Part shown: positions 55,431 through 63,729 of the stretch, piece by piece
Numbering within the stretch: the stretch's first letter is position 1
How the letters are laid out: every line of letters starts with the position of its first letter
Source of the DNA: Anatilimnocola floriformis
Lineage (GTDB): Bacteria; Planctomycetota; Planctomycetia; Pirellulales; Pirellulaceae
Length of the DNA stretch: 64,000 nucleotides
Reading direction: 5' to 3'
Assembly (NCBI RefSeq): GCF_024256385.1
Contig: NZ_JAMLFW010000001.1
Coordinates: 5,704,001-5,768,000, forward strand
Program-made: the position numbers and the translations under genes
Notes under the pieces: model-generated
Told to the model about the DNA's origin: nothing
The model's database searches: none
What the model saw: only the letters and a program-made list of their open reading frames with translations

Positions 55431-56615
55431 GTGCGCACTTCAACACCGATCGCGGCCAAGCCCGAGCTGTCGATCATCGTCACGACATTTCAGCGGCCGC
55501 AGCATTTGCAGCGGGTGCTCACTTCCATCGCTGCGCAGCGAGGCCATGGCGTTTCCTTCGAAGTGGTGGTTGCCGACGACGGCTCGACCGATCACACGCC
55601 CGATGTCGTCCGCGAGTTCGCTCAAACGGCCGACTTTCCCGTTCACTTCACGACGGCGCCGCACCACGGCTTTCGCGCTGCCGCCAATCGCAACCGCGGG
55701 GCCGCCGCCAGTTCGGCTTCATACCTGCTGTTTCTCGACGGCGATTGCCTGATTCCTCCCGATCACCTGGTGAAGCATTTGGCCGCCCGCCGCGCAGGAA
55801 TCGCCAATACCAGCTACTGCGTTCATCTCGATCAGCCGTCCAGCGAAAGTCTCGGTGTCGCCGAAGTAGCGGCGGGCAAATTCACGCAGCTCGGAACCTG
55901 GCGGAACCGTTTCAAACTGTGGAAAGACGCCCAGAAGAGTCGGCTTCATTTCTTCTTGAATCATCCAAACAAGCCGCGGCTGACGTCGGGAAACTTTGCT
56001 CTCGCCCGGACCGATTTCGAACGAATCAACGGTTTCGATGAATCGTTCGTCGGCTGGGGCTGTGAGGACGACGATCTGGGAATGCGACTTCGCGCCGCTG
56101 GCATACGGGTTGCTTCGATCCTGCACCAGACCCACACCTATCATCTGTGGCATCCCAAATCTCCCTCGGTGCCGAAGACCTGGCGCGATGGCGCGAACGT
56201 CGCCTACCTACATCGCCGCGGCAAACTCGCCCGCTGTGCCAATGGCCTCGTGAAGCGTCGCCGGGGTGATCTGCAACTGCATATTTTGGAAAGCGCCGCG
56301 CTGCTGCTCGCAGCGCCGGGACTCGCCAAGTCGCTGCAACGTTATCAAGTAATCGCCGAGCCAACGGCTGCCGATGTCGAGATTCGCCTGGCAGGCGACG
56401 GCGCGTTTTCGAAATCGGCGAGCGTGAAATTGCTCGTGGTCAATCACTTCACGCCGGCGCTCAAGAGCTGCCGCGGCGCTGATTTGATTTTGTGCGATTT
56501 CGAAGTCCCCGCCGAGTTTGCTCAGCGAACTTGGCCGCTTCATGCACTCGACATCGCGCTCGAGTCGTTGCTTTCGCGCCCTGAGGCAACCGAGCCGCGC
56601 CGTGCGGCCGCTTGA
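55431..56615 (+). CDS. Family 2 glycosyltransferase with galactosyltransferase-type C-terminal region
   Basis: GTG 55431 is chosen because AAGGA is eight bases upstream; the open frame begins at a TTG 14 codons earlier. The 394-residue product starts the GT-A fold with LSIIVTTFQRPQHLQRVL, then VVVADDGSTDHTPD, the metal-binding DXD in LFLDGDCLIPPDH (about residue 100), and WGCEDDDLGMRLRAAG, the GT7-C type motif. It transfers sugars to an unknown acceptor. The following gene is 10 bases away. Confidence 0.88.
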   Translation: MRTSTPIAAKPELSIIVTTFQRPQHLQRVLTSIAAQRGHGVSFEVVVADDGSTDHTPDVVREFAQTADFPVHFTTAPHHGFRAAANRNRGAAASSASYLLFLDGDCLIPPDHLVKHLAARRAGIANTSYCVHLDQPSSESLGVAEVAAGKFTQLGTWRNRFKLWKDAQKSRLHFFLNHPNKPRLTSGNFALARTDFERINGFDESFVGWGCEDDDLGMRLRAAGIRVASILHQTHTYHLWHPKSPSVPKTWRDGANVAYLHRRGKLARCANGLVKRRRGDLQLHILESAALLLAAPGLAKSLQRYQVIAEPTAADVEIRLAGDGAFSKSASVKLLVVNHFTPALKSCRGADLILCDFEVPAEFAQRTWPLHALDIALESLLSRPEATEPRRAAA

Positions 56616-56625
56616 GGAGTGAAAC

Positions 56626-57477
56626 ATGCCCACTTCCACAATCAATGCCTTCTGGTGGCGAGCCGAAAACTTCGGCGATTGCCTGACCGAAACGCTGCTG
56701 AATCATTACGGCTTGGGCGTGCAGCACGCTCACCCTTACTTCGCACAACTGATCGGCGTGGGCAGCATTCTCGAACGCGTGCCGCAGGGCTTTGCCGGCT
56801 ACGTTCTCGGCGCCGGCTTGTTGCATGAACACAGCCGTTGTGAATTGCCAGAGGCAAAGCTACTCGCCGTTCGCGGGCCGCTGACTTGGGAGCGCGCGGG
56901 GCGTCCGCAAGGTTGCCTCTTTGGCGATCCCGGTTTGCTCGCGCGACAATTGCTGCAACAAGCGCCCAAGAAACGCTACAAGCTGGGCGTCGTCCTTCAT
57001 TACGCCGATCAGCAGACGGCAGCCTTTCAAGAATTGGCCGCTGCTCATCCGAGCGATGTGCTGTTGATCGATGTCCGCCGTTCACCAGCTGATGTGATTC
57101 ACGCGATCGACAGTTGCGACGGCATTGTGTCGTCTTCGCTGCATGGTTTGATCGTGGCCGATGCGTTGCAAATTCCCTGTGCTTGGAAATCGGCCGGCGA
57201 AGTTCTCGGCCATGGTTTCAAATTTGCCGACCATGCCCAAGCCGTGAAATCGCCGCGCAAGCCGCTCGATTTTCGCGGCCCGCTCAGTCTGGTTACGGTT
57301 CTTTCGCAACTCACTCCACCGCCGCCGCAAGCCGTGAGCGCTGCAGCCGAGTTGCACGATCTGATGCGTTCATTACCCCAGCGGTTGCAAGCCGAACCGC
57401 GCCTGCCGCGACTGCCGTGGCTTCGTTATTCCGTCGCCAAGGTGCAGCGCCTGCTGCGTCTGAAGCGCGCTGCCTGA
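56626..57477 (+). CDS. Polysaccharide pyruvyltransferase-family protein
   Basis: The 283-residue protein has the family features NAFWWRAENFGDCLTETLLNHYG at the start, LLAVRGPLTWERAG and FGDPGLLAR in the middle, and IDSCDGIVSSSLHGLIVADALQIPC toward the end, as in ExoV-like pyruvyltransferases. These add ketal-linked pyruvate to sugars in exopolysaccharide or cell-wall polymers. The gene is between a glycosyltransferase and a methyltransferase, so the three probably modify one glycan. Confidence 0.83.
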   Translation: MPTSTINAFWWRAENFGDCLTETLLNHYGLGVQHAHPYFAQLIGVGSILERVPQGFAGYVLGAGLLHEHSRCELPEAKLLAVRGPLTWERAGRPQGCLFGDPGLLARQLLQQAPKKRYKLGVVLHYADQQTAAFQELAAAHPSDVLLIDVRRSPADVIHAIDSCDGIVSSSLHGLIVADALQIPCAWKSAGEVLGHGFKFADHAQAVKSPRKPLDFRGPLSLVTVLSQLTPPPPQAVSAAAELHDLMRSLPQRLQAEPRLPRLPWLRYSVAKVQRLLRLKRAA

Positions 57478-57500
57478 TCACCAACCTCGAGAGATTGAAC

Positions 57501-58589
57501 ATGAGCATTTTGAGTCAAATCCTGAAGCCCTTGCAGCGTTGGACTTCGCAGGCCTATCCGATCGTCGAGATTCCCGCGCAGGACTTGCCGAACCTGCTGT
57601 TCGGCCAGCAGCACTTGGGAACGCAGGATTATTTCAAGCAGAAGTGCGGACAGTATCACACCGTGCCGCTCGCCCAGTTTCCGCATCGGCAGTTCATGCA
57701 AGCGCTGGCTGATGACAAGCCGCAACCCGAACAGGCTTATCTCGATTACCTGACGGCGAGCTGGTCGTATCACTACGGCCCGGAGAAGAACACGCCGGAA
57801 CTGCGCGCTGCGCGAGCTCTGCGCTTCGCCGAGCAATACTTGTTGCTTTCGAAGAGTCGACAGATCGAACCGATTCGTGTTTGCCAGCGACCCGATGGTC
57901 GACTGGTTGTCGTCGACGGCAATCACCGCGTCTCGATCGCTCATCAGTTGGGCATGAGCGTGCGGGCCGAAATGATTCCGCTGCAGCAACACCTCCGTTC
58001 GGTCGCCACGATCCCCGATGAGTTCTACGGCTCGAAGCGGCTCGACAAACCGTATCAAAGCATCTTCCACCAAGGCAAAGAATTGCTCGAAGGCCGCCGC
58101 AAGGATGTCGCCGAGCGGATGAAGATGATTCGGCCTGCCGACCTGCAAGGCAAAAGCGTCATCGACTTCGGCTGCAACCTGGGTATGAGCTGCTACCTGG
58201 CCGCCGAGCGCGGCGCGCGAGAAGTACTCGGCATCGAAGGAAGCAAAAACATCGCTACGGCTGCCATTCGTTTGAACGCGCTGTTTGCCGCCCCGTGCTC
58301 ATTCCGTCAGCACGACTTGGGGATCGAAACCACGACCGGCAAGTTCGACACGGTCTTCTGCTTTTCGATCATCAACCACGTGCAAGATAAAGAAGCCTTC
58401 GTGCGTACGATCGATCAAGCCCTCGGCGGCGTGATGTACTTCGAAGGGCACGCCAACACCACGCAGCACAACTACGATTACCTGCTAAACGATCAGCGGT
58501 TCTCACAAATGGAACTGCTGGGCTACACGCAAGACGGCATTCACAAGACCTCGGCCTCGCGGCCGTTGTGGCGCTGTGTGAAGCGATAG
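57501..58589 (+). CDS. ParB-like domain fused to methyltransferase
   Basis: From ATG 57501 the product has 362 residues; the longer upstream frame is not coding. Residues ~110-160 hold a ParB/sulfiredoxin-like segment (RVCQRPDGRLVVVDGNHRVSIAHQLG), and residues ~210-340 a class I methyltransferase (LQGKSVIDFGCNLGMSCYLAAERGAREVLGIEGS, FDTVFCFSIINHV). The first 60 residues resemble nothing I know. In glycan clusters, ParB-like folds are sometimes linked to sugar-modifying enzymes. It may methylate the pyruvylated glycan. The 24-base gap to the previous gene implies an operon. Confidence 0.75.
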   Translation: MSILSQILKPLQRWTSQAYPIVEIPAQDLPNLLFGQQHLGTQDYFKQKCGQYHTVPLAQFPHRQFMQALADDKPQPEQAYLDYLTASWSYHYGPEKNTPELRAARALRFAEQYLLLSKSRQIEPIRVCQRPDGRLVVVDGNHRVSIAHQLGMSVRAEMIPLQQHLRSVATIPDEFYGSKRLDKPYQSIFHQGKELLEGRRKDVAERMKMIRPADLQGKSVIDFGCNLGMSCYLAAERGAREVLGIEGSKNIATAAIRLNALFAAPCSFRQHDLGIETTTGKFDTVFCFSIINHVQDKEAFVRTIDQALGGVMYFEGHANTTQHNYDYLLNDQRFSQMELLGYTQDGIHKTSASRPLWRCVKR

Positions 58590-58610
58590 AACCGTAGAAC
58601 GTCGTAACTC

Positions 58611-58705
58611 TCGTAGGACGAACCATTGGTTCGTCCCGCGCGAAGGTAATTTGCAAAACGACGTCAGTACCCGCTGCCGGTACGGACCAATGGTCCGTCC
58701 TACGA
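58611..58705. repeat. REP-doublet-like element between convergent genes
   Basis: The 20-base arms at 58611-58630 and 58686-58705 are inverted copies with one mismatch, beginning TCGTAGGACG. Each arm lies in a palindrome: GGACGAACCA/TGGTTCGTCC (58616-58636) and ACGGACCA/TGGTCCGT (58682-58698). It fills the gap between the methyltransferase fusion and the carbonic anhydrase, both of which end here. Confidence 0.75.
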
Positions 58706-58724
58706 ATCGCTTGGCAACAACAGC

Positions 58725-59417
58725 TTACGCGACAAACAGCGAATCTCCGCCGCGAATATCAAAGACACGGCGCGGCGTGTTGCCTGCTGCCGGCCGGACG
58801 TTTTCACCGAGCGGCTTGAACACGCCTTCGGCAACGTCGTACGAATTAACACCGCCGGTCGCGATGTCATAGATCCAGGCGTGAATGCTGAGCGAATCCT
58901 TGGCCATCGCCACGGCCACGGCGGGATGGGTTTGCAGATTTTCGATCTGAGTGAGGACGTTCTCTTCGGTCATCACTCGCAGCAACTCATCGCCGGTGGC
59001 TTCGGGATACTTGGCCTTCACCAGCCGACGAGTCGCTTCGGCGTGTCGCAGCCAACTGGCGACCGACGGCATTTCGCCCAGCGCGCCGGGATTGATCAAG
59101 CCCTTCATCGCACCACAGCAAGAGTGGCCGCAGATCACAATGTGCCGCACGCCCAAGGCTTGCAGGGCAAACTCGATGGTCGCTTCTTCGCCGCCGGTCT
59201 GCACGCCGAACGCAGGAATGAGGTTGCCCGCATTACGAATGACAAACAGATCGCCCGGATCGGTGTGGGTGATCAGGTTGGGATCGATGCGCGAATCGGA
59301 GCAAGTAATGAAGAGCGTCTGCGGACTCTGACTCTTGGCAAGTTCCGAAAAAAGTTCCTGCTGCGTGTGAAAGACGTTCTGGCGAAAATGTCGCACACCA
59401 GAGAATAGATCGTTCAT
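58725..59417 (-). CDS. Beta-class carbonic anhydrase
   Basis: ATG 59417 (MNDLFSGVRHFRQNVF) follows AAGGGACAGGA and gives 230 residues; the open frame extends upstream to 59549 without homology. Zinc ligands and partners are C39, D41 and R43 (CSDSR), H98 and C101 (HSCCGA). The VIRNAGNLIPAF and GGEEATIEFALQALGV blocks fit the plant/cyanobacterial-type beta enzyme. It interconverts carbon dioxide and bicarbonate. It is divergent from mscL. Confidence 0.93.
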   Translation of the reverse strand: MNDLFSGVRHFRQNVFHTQQELFSELAKSQSPQTLFITCSDSRIDPNLITHTDPGDLFVIRNAGNLIPAFGVQTGGEEATIEFALQALGVRHIVICGHSCCGAMKGLINPGALGEMPSVASWLRHAEATRRLVKAKYPEATGDELLRVMTEENVLTQIENLQTHPAVAVAMAKDSLSIHAWIYDIATGGVNSYDVAEGVFKPLGENVRPAAGNTPRRVFDIRGGDSLFVA

Positions 59418-59714
59418 TCCTGTCCCTTCATTCTGAAAGTTCTTCCCGGCAGTGCGTTCGATCCGACTGCGGCCAAATCTAACGGAACTGTAAGGTTGAG
59501 GCCCGAGTGAGGCAAGAGCGGAAATGCCTGCGCGAAGCCGCGAATGCATCGCCCGCCGCCATCATCGCGGCTGACAAGCCGTTTGAGAACTGCGGGGAGA
59601 CGCAGGCCAAGATGAAAAAACTGAAATAGCCGGGAGTTCACTTTTCGGACTATCATGCGAGCAGAACGCTCGCTGTCTTGTCTTTTCAACATGTTTTTTT
59701 GCGGGGAGATTGCC

Positions 59715-60152
59715 ATGGGATTGCTGAAAGAGTTTCGCGACTTCGCAATGCGAGGAAACGTCATCGACATGGCCGTGGGCGTGGTAATCGGTGCGGCGTT
59801 TGGCAAGATTGTGACTTCAATCGTTAACGACGTCATGATGCCGCCGATCGCCTATTGGCAAAAAGGAGCCGACTTTTCGAAGCTGGGCCAGGTCATCGGC
59901 ACCATCAGCAAGGAAGTGGAAAAAGACGGCGTTAAGACAATGGTCACCGAAGACGTCACGGTGAAGTACGGCGCGCTGATTCAAACTTGCGTCGATTTCG
60001 CCATCGTGGCCTTCTGCCTGTTCATCGTCATCAAGCTGGTGAACACAGCCAAGAAACGTTTCGAAGAAAAGAAGCTCGAAACCCCCGCCGAAGCGCCGGC
60101 CGATATCAAGCTCCTCACCGAGATCCGCGACCTGCTGGCCGCGAAGCGGTAA
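59715..60152 (+). CDS. mscL: Large-conductance mechanosensitive channel
   Basis: ATG 59715 (MGLLKEFRDFAMRGNVIDMAVGVVIGAAFGKIV) gives 145 residues with GGGGAG upstream. The first helix carries the conserved VIDMAVGVVIGAAFG, the periplasmic loop is longer than in E. coli (with VEKDGVKTMVTEDVTVKYG), the second helix is VDFAIVAFCLFIVIKLVN, and the C-terminal helical bundle (TEIRDLLAAK) closes the protein. It opens under hypo-osmotic stress. Confidence 0.95.
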   Translation: MGLLKEFRDFAMRGNVIDMAVGVVIGAAFGKIVTSIVNDVMMPPIAYWQKGADFSKLGQVIGTISKEVEKDGVKTMVTEDVTVKYGALIQTCVDFAIVAFCLFIVIKLVNTAKKRFEEKKLETPAEAPADIKLLTEIRDLLAAKR

Positions 60153-60159
60153 CCAAGGA

Positions 60160-60336
60160 AGCCCGACGCGTGAGCGAGGGTTTGGGCGAGTGGAGTTAGT
60201 TGCCACCAAACGTGCGGCAGCACCAAAACGGTCGAGGTGTGCGAAGTCGGGGATCTGCTACGACTCTTTTTTGTGCTTCCGCACGTCGGTGAACCAGGAG
60301 TGAACTCGCGGCCCTCCCTCGCTAACGCGTCGGGCT
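60160..60336. repeat. Inverted repeat pair (REP-doublet-like, 177 bases)
   Basis: The 21-base arms at 60160-60180 and 60316-60336 are inverted copies with one mismatch, beginning AGCCCGACGCGT. A degenerate relative (CCCTCGCT-AC-CG...GCTACCT) lies near 63680-63705. The first arm starts eight bases after the mscL stop. Confidence 0.7.
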
Positions 60337-60363
60337 ACCTTTTCGTTGCTACGCAACATCAAC

Positions 60364-60395
60364 AAAAAAAGCCCTCTCGACCGAGAGGGCTTTTT
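60364..60395. terminator. Bidirectional Rho-independent terminator
   Basis: GCCCTCTC (60371-60378) pairs with GAGAGGGC (60383-60390) around GACC, with seven A before (60364-60370) and five T after (60391-60395). It can end transcripts from mscL (plus) and glgX (minus), which converge here. Confidence 0.88.
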
Positions 60396-60687
60396 CGTGC
60401 GCGTGGCTGACTGCTGGGAGCCGGCGTTGCTGTCGGTAGTGATCGCGATTCCTCAGGGCAGGAGCGGCGGGCACAAGGACGGGTTTGGGTTAACAGGAGC
60501 GTGGGCGTCTGCAGGTGCGGCGAAACCAATGCGGACGGTGGTGCTGCTGCCCAGTGTTGCTGCGAGTTCGCAGGTTGATGTTTGCGGTTCGCAGCGTTGT
60601 CTTCTCTCGCTCTGCGGAATCACGCGGCTCTGGTAGCAATCTGGTGGGCCTCACGGAGTACCGTTCGACCCACCCTACGAGACGCGT

Positions 60688-60706
60688 TCTTTTGCGGAGC
60701 AAAAGA
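60688..60706. repeat. Perfect GGA-loop hairpin, dispersed family member 2
   Basis: TCTTTTGC (60688-60695) pairs perfectly with GCAAAAGA (60699-60706) around GGA. Compared with 34716-34734, both arms changed together (CGC/GCG to TGC/GCA, and the outer pair), and the following CGAC is shared. Confidence 0.7.
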
Positions 60707-60724
60707 CGACACTACGATCTGCGG

Positions 60725-62818
60725 CTACACGAGCCGCGGCGGGTCTTCGGCGACGAAGACACAAGTCGAACGGTAAGAGAGCGTAAGTCTCCGCGAACGA
60801 GGTGGGGGTGGACCATCGAAGTCCGGGTAAATGTCATACGGCGTGGCCGCGGCGGTGTCGATGAACAACCGCCACTTCGTGCCCTTGGCGACCGGCGGCA
60901 GGATGAACTCGCGCGGTTCGCTCGTGGCATTGATCAGGATCAAAACATCGCGTGCTTCGGGATGCTTCTCGACCAGGTCTTCCGCTTTCAATAAGCAGAT
61001 GAGGGTATTGTCCTCACCATGCCAATCGACCGCGGTGCCGAGAGCGCTGTACCAGCTGACGTCGGGCAGAGCCCCTTCCGGCGCTTTGCCGGTGAGGAAC
61101 GATTCGCGGCGAATCGTCGGCTGCACGCGGCGGAACTTGATCAAACCCTGCGTGAAGCGGAGCAGATCCTTGTTCTGATTGACCTTTGACCAGTCGAACC
61201 AGCTGATGTTGTTGTCCTGGCAGTAGGCGTTGTTATTGCCCTTCTGCGTGCGGCGACATTCATCGCCCATCACCATCATCGGCACACCCTGACTCATCAG
61301 TAGCGTGGCCAGGAAGTTCTTGATCTGCCGCTGACGGAGGTTTTCGATCTCCGGCCGAGTCGTCGGACCTTCCACGCCGTAGTTATCGGCGTAGTTGTTG
61401 TTGTCGCCGTCGCGATTACCTTCGCCGTTCGCGTCGTTGTGCTTGTCGCGATAGCTCACCATGTCGCTCATGGTGAAACCATCGTGCGACGTAATGAAGT
61501 TGATGCTGCAGTGGGGCGTGCGGCCCGAGTGTTCATACAGATCGCTGGAGCCAGCGAGCCGAGTGACGAACGCGCCGAGCAAACCACGATCGCCCCGCCA
61601 GAAGCGGCGCACGTCATCGCGATACCGGCCGTTCCATTCCGCCCAGCGCAGATCGCCGAACGAACCAACTTGATAAGCACCGGCAGCATCCCAGGCTTCG
61701 GCGATGATCTTGGTATCCGCGAGCAGCGGATCTTCCGAAATCGCTTCGACCAGCGGCGGGTTCGGCACAAGGTTGCCGTTCCGGTCGCGACTCAAGATCG
61801 AGGCCAGGTCGAACCGGAAGCCGTCGATGTGATAGTTGTGCACCCAGTGACGCAGGCAGTGGAAGATCATTTCGCGAACGACCGGATGGTTGCCGTTCAC
61901 GGTGTTACCGCAGCCCGAGTAGTTCATGTAATGCGTGCCACCATTGGCCAGCATGTAATAGGTCTTATTCTCGAGCCCCTTGAAGCTCAAGGTCGGACCC
62001 ATCTCGTTTCCTTCGGCCGTGTGATTAAACACGACGTCGAGAATCACTTCCATTCCGGCTTCATGCAGGGCTTTCACCATCTGCTTGAACTCGTTCACCT
62101 GGCTGCCAGGCTCATTGCTGCTGGCGTAGCCTCGGTGTGGCGAGAAAAACGCCATGGAGTCGTAACCCCAGTAGTTCTCGCGTTCGAGCTTCTGGCCGTA
62201 GATGCCACCGATCGGGAACTCATGGATCGGCATGAGTTCAACGGCAGTCACGCCCAGCGATTTCAGGTACGGAATCTTTTCGATGATGCCCGCATAAGTG
62301 CCAGGATTTTTGCACTGGCTGCTCGGGTCTTTGGTGAAACCCTTCACGTGGGTTTCGTAAATGATCGTTTCGCTGATCGGACGACGGAGATGGCGATCGC
62401 CTTCCCAGTCGAAGTAGTCGTCGACCACCACGCACTTCGGCGGACGAATCACGCCGTCGGTGCTCTCTTGAAAGTTACCAGCCAGGGCTTTGGCATAGGG
62501 ATCGATCAGCCGGGCTCGCCCGTTGAAGCGATGACCATTGGCGGGATCGAACGGCCCGTCGGCTTGAAAGTGATACAGCTGGCCGGCGCTCAGGCCTGGA
62601 ACAAAGATGCTCCAGATGTCGCCCCAGCGATCCGTGGCTCGCTCGAAATCGATGATCTCGATGGGTTCGCGGTCTTCGACCGCATCATACAACAGCAAAC
62701 GCATCGCTTCGGCGCTGCGGCTGTAGACGACGAACTGCACACCATTCTCATGAAGAATGGCGCCGTACGGCATCGTGTAAGTGAACTGAAGTTTGGGATG
62801 AACGTGTCGCATGAGCAT
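60725..62818 (-). CDS. glgX: Glycogen debranching enzyme (isoamylase type)
   Basis: ATG 62818 (MLMRHVHPKLQFTYTMPYG) with GAGG nine bases upstream gives 697 residues; the open frame to 62962 adds unrelated sequence. A CBM48-type N-terminal domain (YGAILHENGVQFVVYSRSAEAMRLLLYD) precedes the alpha-amylase barrel: VILDVVFNHT, DGFRFDLAS (catalytic Asp), KIIAEAWDAAG (catalytic Glu) and NFITSHDGFT. It hydrolyses alpha-1,6 branches of glycogen. No other glycogen gene is adjacent. Confidence 0.93.
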   Translation of the reverse strand: MLMRHVHPKLQFTYTMPYGAILHENGVQFVVYSRSAEAMRLLLYDAVEDREPIEIIDFERATDRWGDIWSIFVPGLSAGQLYHFQADGPFDPANGHRFNGRARLIDPYAKALAGNFQESTDGVIRPPKCVVVDDYFDWEGDRHLRRPISETIIYETHVKGFTKDPSSQCKNPGTYAGIIEKIPYLKSLGVTAVELMPIHEFPIGGIYGQKLERENYWGYDSMAFFSPHRGYASSNEPGSQVNEFKQMVKALHEAGMEVILDVVFNHTAEGNEMGPTLSFKGLENKTYYMLANGGTHYMNYSGCGNTVNGNHPVVREMIFHCLRHWVHNYHIDGFRFDLASILSRDRNGNLVPNPPLVEAISEDPLLADTKIIAEAWDAAGAYQVGSFGDLRWAEWNGRYRDDVRRFWRGDRGLLGAFVTRLAGSSDLYEHSGRTPHCSINFITSHDGFTMSDMVSYRDKHNDANGEGNRDGDNNNYADNYGVEGPTTRPEIENLRQRQIKNFLATLLMSQGVPMMVMGDECRRTQKGNNNAYCQDNNISWFDWSKVNQNKDLLRFTQGLIKFRRVQPTIRRESFLTGKAPEGALPDVSWYSALGTAVDWHGEDNTLICLLKAEDLVEKHPEARDVLILINATSEPREFILPPVAKGTKWRLFIDTAAATPYDIYPDFDGPPPPRSRRLTLSYRSTCVFVAEDPPRLV

Positions 62819-63275
62819 GTGGTGGGGCCTCGTGCTACTCAGGTGGGTGCGACTGACTGCCATTTCCAAGTGGCTTGTCATGTCGCTGCCCACCGCGGAG
62901 AGATGCGGAGAAACCAACGAAGAACAAACCTGGCAGACCACTACGCCCAAAACGTACATCACCTGCAGCGCGAGGCGGCTCAGACAGCCAATATACCTGC
63001 AAAAAAAGCCGGATCAGCGGTCTGACACGCGGATTGCCAAAAGTTTGTCCGTCGGCGCGGTCCCTCGCATCGGCTAAACGTTGCCGCCTGCGAAAGCTGT
63101 CCGGCGGAAGCTGTGAGCCTGGTTGGGGCTGTAACGGCTGTGCCGGAAGAGGGAGGCGAGGGACGAGAGGCGGGAGAAGGACCGAAGCGTGATCGTGCGT
63201 CAGCTCAAGCTCCCTCTCCTCGGTACTCCGGGGAGAGGGTTGGGGTGAGGGGCCGAAGCGCGAAAGGGCACTGAC
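62819..63275. other. Non-coding stretch upstream of glgX with repeats
   Basis: It holds the glgX promoter region (not identified), a purine-rich stretch near 63140-63180 and a strong hairpin at 63212-63239. Open frames here lack any family. Confidence 0.5.
63212..63239. repeat. Long G/C hairpin of REP type
   Basis: A 12-bp stem (63212-63223 with 63228-63239, one G-U pair) closes a TACT loop, followed by TTGGGGTGAGGGG. This style of element is widely scattered in many bacterial genomes. No T-run follows. Confidence 0.7.
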
Positions 63276-63632
63276 TTACTCGAACGGGTCTTTCTGGAGC
63301 TTCGCGGGCTTTACGTTTTCTTCCTCCTGCTCTTCCTCATCTGCGGAGCGCGGCACCACGACCCAGCGCAATTTCGCCTGGGCGCTAGCCTTCAACACCC
63401 ACGTATCGCCAGTTTTCGAATCAAGCAGCATCGTGTTGCCTGGCAGCGAGACAATTCGAAAACGGCCCGTGTCGTCGGCCGGTGTTTTCCGCAGGTGCAA
63501 GTCGTTGATCAGCTCCATATTTTGCGTTGGGTTGCTCGGCTGTGAACCGAACTGCCCCCAACTGACGGCCACTACCATGCCCAGCATCACGAATGACACC
63601 AGCGTCACAATTACCACCGAGCGGAGTTTCAT
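63276..63632 (-). CDS. Small exported or membrane-anchored protein of unknown function
   Basis: The 118-residue protein has one N-terminal hydrophobic segment (VVIVTLVSFVMLGMVVAVSW, about 6-25), then a small beta-rich part (GRFRIVSLPGNTMLLDSKTGDTWVLKA, split) and an acidic tail (SADEEEQEEENVKPAK). The WVL-type repeat of DSKTGDTW resembles short domains that compare runtime state, but no family is certain. It is 97 bases downstream of the TolC-like gene on the same strand. Confidence 0.6.
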   Translation of the reverse strand: MKLRSVVIVTLVSFVMLGMVVAVSWGQFGSQPSNPTQNMELINDLHLRKTPADDTGRFRIVSLPGNTMLLDSKTGDTWVLKASAQAKLRWVVVPRSADEEEQEEENVKPAKLQKDPFE

Positions 63633-63729
63633 GGCGATCCCCCAGAGTTAGCTGCCCCAGGCGATTGATTATAGAAGCTCCCTCGCTTACTCGCTTGTGC
63701 TACCTCTCTCCGAAGTTGCGGAGGGGATC

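Larger units (their letters stand above)
60153..60724. other. Convergent spacer between mscL and glgX with repeats and terminator
   Basis: No supported gene. It contains an inverted repeat pair (60160-60336), a strong bidirectional terminator (60364-60395) and a GGA-loop hairpin (60688-60706). A further imperfect GGTGGG/CCCACC inverted repeat lies near 60640-60675. Confidence 0.7.
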
